Origin: JBHGBM01 sp041946965 | GTDB taxonomy: Bacteria; Acidobacteriota; Terriglobia; Bryobacterales; Bryobacteraceae | Length of the DNA: 64,000 bases | Direction: 5' to 3' | Assembly: GCA_041946965.1 (NCBI GenBank) | Contig: JBHGBM010000006.1 | Span: forward strand, 1 to 64,000 | Shown: one piece after another, positions 61,323 through 64,000 of the stretch | Layout: each line of letters starts with the position of its first letter | How positions within the stretch are numbered: position 1 is the first letter of the stretch | Made by a program: the position numbers and the translations under genes | The notes under the pieces: model-generated | Told to the model about the DNA's origin: nothing | Seen by the model: only the letters and a program-made list of their open reading frames with translations | The model's database searches: none

Positions 61323-62672
61323 ATGAGCGACTACCGCATCGAACGCGACACCATGGGCGAAATGAACGTCCCGGCGGGCGCCGTGTACGGACCCGAAACC
61401 GCGCGCGCCGTGGAAAACTTTCCCATCAGCGGCCTGCGCTTCGAGCGGCCTTTCCTGCGCGCCCTCGGCATGATCAAGAGCGCCGCCGCGCGCGTGAACG
61501 GCCGCACCGGCCATCTTTCCCCGGAGAAGGCCGCCGCCATCCAAGCCGCCGCCGAAAAGGTAATCGAAGGGCTCTACGACGGCCAGTTCGTGGTGGATGT
61601 CTTTCAGACCGGCAGCGGCACCTCCACCAACATGAACGCCAACGAGGTGATCGCCCGCATCGCCGGCGCGCATCCCAATGACGATGTCAACCGCGGACAA
61701 TCGAGCAACGACGTCATCCCCACCACCATGCACGTAGCCGCTGCGATCGAAATCCATGAGCGCCTGCTGCCCGCCATGAGCGGCCTTCAGGCCTCGCTCG
61801 AACGCAAAGCCGCCGCATTTCACGACGTGCTGAAGATCGGCCGCACGCACTTGCAGGACGCCGTGCCGATGCGGCTCGGCCAGGAGTTCTCCGGTTACGC
61901 GCGGCAGGTGGAGGCTTCCCGCGAGCGCGTCGAAGCCGCGCTGGCCGGCATCTACGAGCTGGCGCTGGGCGGCACCGCGGTGGGCACCGGCTTGAACGCC
62001 CCGCCGGGATTCGCCGCGGCGGTCATCGGCGAGCTGGCCGGGCGCACCGGCATCCCGTTCGTCGAGGCGCGCAATCACTTCGAGGCGCAGGGCGCGCGCG
62101 ACGCCGTCTGCTTCCTGAGCGGCGCCCTGCGCGCCTATGCCGTGGCGCTTTGGAAGATCGCCAACGACGTGCGCTGGCTGGGTTCCGGACCGCGCTGCGG
62201 AATCGGCGAATTGAAACTCCCCGCCGTGCAGCCCGGCTCCAGCATGATGCCGGGCAAGGTGAACCCGGTGATCGCGGAAAGCCTGCTGATGGTGTGCGCG
62301 CAGGTGATCGGGCACGACGCCGCCATCGCCTGGTGCGCCGCGGCGGGCAACTTCGAGCTGAACGTCATGATGCCGCTGATGGCTTACGGCCTGCTCGATT
62401 CGATCGCCCTGCTGCACAAGGCCACGCGCAATTTCCAGCTAAAGCTGGTGGACGGGCTGGAAGCCGATCGCGCGCGCGCGGAGGGATTCGTCGAGCAATC
62501 CCTGGCCATGGCCACCGCGCTCGCGCCGGTGATCGGCTACGAGCGCGCCGCCGCGCTCGCAAAGGAAGCCTACGAAACGGGCCGCACGGTGCGCGAAGTG
62601 GCGCGCGAAAAAAGCGGCATCCCCGAGGTGCGGTTAAACGCGCTGCTCGATCCGGCCGGCCAGGCCGGTTAG
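61323..62672 (+). CDS. fumC: Class II fumarate hydratase
   Basis: 449 residues from ATG 61323, with GGGGGAA before it; the longer frame from 61227 has no such support. FumC interconverts fumarate and malate in the TCA cycle. The fumarase/aspartase superfamily signature GSSMMPGKVNPV lies near residue 310, with FQTGSGTSTNMNANEVIA near 100, NRGQSSNDVIPTTMH near 125 and GRTHLQDAVPMRLGQEFSGY near 180. Both the catalytic serine loop and the THLQDA segment are intact. The gene is divergent from the sulfatase and converges on a Gfo/Idh/MocA gene with 14 bases between stops. Confidence 0.95.
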   Translation: MSDYRIERDTMGEMNVPAGAVYGPETARAVENFPISGLRFERPFLRALGMIKSAAARVNGRTGHLSPEKAAAIQAAAEKVIEGLYDGQFVVDVFQTGSGTSTNMNANEVIARIAGAHPNDDVNRGQSSNDVIPTTMHVAAAIEIHERLLPAMSGLQASLERKAAAFHDVLKIGRTHLQDAVPMRLGQEFSGYARQVEASRERVEAALAGIYELALGGTAVGTGLNAPPGFAAAVIGELAGRTGIPFVEARNHFEAQGARDAVCFLSGALRAYAVALWKIANDVRWLGSGPRCGIGELKLPAVQPGSSMMPGKVNPVIAESLLMVCAQVIGHDAAIAWCAAAGNFELNVMMPLMAYGLLDSIALLHKATRNFQLKLVDGLEADRARAEGFVEQSLAMATALAPVIGYERAAALAKEAYETGRTVREVAREKSGIPEVRLNALLDPAGQAG

Positions 62673-62686
62673 TTAGCCCGCGCGCC

Positions 62687-63964
62687 CTACGCGATCTTCG
62701 GCGTGGCCCAGTGCTTCCGGTACGTGCGCCCCAGCAGGCGGTTGGCTTCCGCGTCGCCGGGAACAGTTTCGGTCTTCGGATCGAACTTGATATTGCGCCC
62801 GGTTCTCACGACCACGTTCGCCAGGTGCGTGAGGATGGTGGACTTGTGGCCGGACTCGATCTCCGCGTTGGGCGTCTTGCGGGAACGCACGCAGTCGATG
62901 AAGTTCTGCGCGTGGGCCTCGCCCCTGCCCTCCTGGGTCTCGCCGGCGGCCATCTTGGCATCGCGGAAGAACACCTCTTTGCCCTTGTCGTCGAACAGCT
63001 TGTAGCCCTGCACGCGGCCCCAGCGGCCCACCTGGATCATGCCCTCGCTGCCGTAGACCGCGATGGCGTTGTCCTGGCCCTCCATGCCGTAGGGACACCA
63101 GATGCGCATCTCGAAAATGATCGCCTTGCCATCGCCGAAGTGGTAGGTGACGTTGATGGTGTCCGGAGTCTGCTGGTCGTCCTGGAAGAACAGCTTGCGG
63201 CCGCCGCCGGTAACCTCAACCGGTACATCCACGCCCAGCGCCCAGCGGGCCTGGTCCAACTGGTGGATGCCGTCGTTGCCCGCGTCGCCCGTGCCGTAGT
63301 TCCAGTGCCAGTGCCAGGTGTAGTGGAACCGGTTCTGGTTGAAGGGCAGCGCGAGCGCCGGCCCGGTCCAGTTCTCGTAGTCCACGCCCGGCGGTACGGG
63401 GCTGTCCGGCTTGTGGCCGATGTCCTGGCGCAACTGCACGTCGAACGCCTTGGCCATCACCACCTTCCCGATCTTTCCGGAACGGATGAACTCCATGGCT
63501 TCTATGGTGGCCGCGCGGCTGCGGCCCTGCGTTCCCATCTGCACGATGCGCTGGTTGCGGCGCGCCGCCTGCACCATCGCCCGGCCCTCGCGCAGGTTGT
63601 GCGACGCCGGCTTCTCGACGTAGACGTCCTTGCCCGCGTCGCACGCCATGATGGTGGCCGGGGCGTGCCAATGGTCCGGCGTCGCGATCACCACCGCGTC
63701 CACGCTCTTGTCTTCGAGGATGCGCCGGAGATCGCCTACTACTTTGGCGGGCGGCCGCCTGGCGTTTTCGATCTCCCTGGCCGCGCGGCCGATCACGCCG
63801 GAATCCACGTCGCAAAGATAGGCGATGTTCACGTCCGGCATGGCCGCGAACGCGCCGGTAAGCGCGCGTCCGCGGCCGCGCACCCCGATAATTCCGATGG
63901 TCACTTTTTCGGACGCCGGCACGGCCGCCAGCGCAGCGGTTTGCAGGAATTGTCTGCGGTCCAT
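62687..63964 (-). CDS. Gfo/Idh/MocA family oxidoreductase, Tat-exported
   Basis: 425 residues. MDRRQFLQTAALAAVPASEK is a twin-arginine signal. The Rossmann half has VTIGIIGVRGRGRALTGAF with the glycine-rich loop, ATPDHWHAPATIMACDAGKD and VYVEKPASHNLREGR (EKP motif). The substrate half contains WNYGTGDAGNDGIHQLDQAR with the conserved aspartate and histidine of the class found in Acidobacteria, Planctomycetes and Bacteroidetes. Such exported members often act on plant-derived sugars. GAGG lies seven bases before the start, a normal ribosome-binding site, in contrast to the leaderless neighbours. Confidence 0.88.
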   Translation of the reverse strand: MDRRQFLQTAALAAVPASEKVTIGIIGVRGRGRALTGAFAAMPDVNIAYLCDVDSGVIGRAAREIENARRPPAKVVGDLRRILEDKSVDAVVIATPDHWHAPATIMACDAGKDVYVEKPASHNLREGRAMVQAARRNQRIVQMGTQGRSRAATIEAMEFIRSGKIGKVVMAKAFDVQLRQDIGHKPDSPVPPGVDYENWTGPALALPFNQNRFHYTWHWHWNYGTGDAGNDGIHQLDQARWALGVDVPVEVTGGGRKLFFQDDQQTPDTINVTYHFGDGKAIIFEMRIWCPYGMEGQDNAIAVYGSEGMIQVGRWGRVQGYKLFDDKGKEVFFRDAKMAAGETQEGRGEAHAQNFIDCVRSRKTPNAEIESGHKSTILTHLANVVVRTGRNIKFDPKTETVPGDAEANRLLGRTYRKHWATPKIA

Positions 63965-64000
63965 GTATCAACCTCGCCGCGCGAATTGCGCGTATAGCTT

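Overview
ORGANISM. The window is GC-rich chromosomal DNA with tightly packed genes, and it looks like Acidobacteriota, most likely the Bryobacterales/Solibacter branch (inference). The main clues are two very large TonB-dependent receptors with an N-terminal carboxypeptidase-regulatory-like domain, an ADOP-type ABC permease, several Tat-exported oxidoreductases, sugar isomerases and a sulfatase, a CHAT protease linked to a sigma factor, a CarD-family regulator and an AmmeMemoRadiSam cassette. No tRNA, rRNA, CRISPR array, insertion sequence or prophage gene was seen. | LAYOUT. 1-3731: end of citrate synthase, a small secreted protein, miaA and a long secreted TPR protein. 3733-8410: a small module of glycosyltransferase, FkbH-like HAD/carrier protein and divergent MFS exporter, closed by a clear rho-independent terminator. 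8420-19111: one long minus-strand run of four glycosyltransferases (one fused to a methyltransferase), a DUF3108 protein, an ABC-2 permease with a fused Wzt-C-like domain, a DedA protein, a K+/H+ antiporter and a Tat-exported enolase-superfamily protein. 19123-25807: cupin, TonB receptor, secreted HExxH protein, TPR lipoprotein-like protein and uvrC. 25818-32197: a probable pectin/rhamnogalacturonan locus with an SSS symporter and its tiny partner, a GH42-like galactosidase and an FGE-like/PL11-like fusion. 32211-36002: anti-sigma, ECF sigma and TPR-CHAT protease in one operon, followed by the only large gene-free stretch. 36003-44161: Gfo/Idh/MocA oxidoreductase, two-domain hydrolase, membrane protein, degenerate AAA ATPase, FG-GAP protein and ADOP permease. 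44152-49614: a decayed DUF2339 gene, TgpA-like transglutaminase, ligA and a diacylglycerol-kinase-like gene with a non-canonical start. 49691-59917: second TonB receptor, glutaryl-CoA-dehydrogenase-like enzyme, TIM-barrel isomerase, carD, AmmeMemoRadiSam genes and an outer-membrane barrel. 59957-63964: sulfatase, fumC and a second Gfo/Idh/MocA protein. | HOW IT FITS. The strongest candidate for an undescribed system is the TPR-CHAT / ECF sigma / zinc-finger anti-sigma operon. It carries the same kinds of parts as the CRISPR-guided Craspase circuit (caspase-like protease controlling a sigma factor) but has no CRISPR genes, and both the protease and the far side of the anti-sigma factor may be periplasmic. 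A second window-wide observation is that many start codons lie only 5-9 bases after a -10 hexamer, which predicts abundant leaderless mRNAs and revises several starts. Coordinates given here use starts chosen from these signals, ribosome-binding sites and family alignment.
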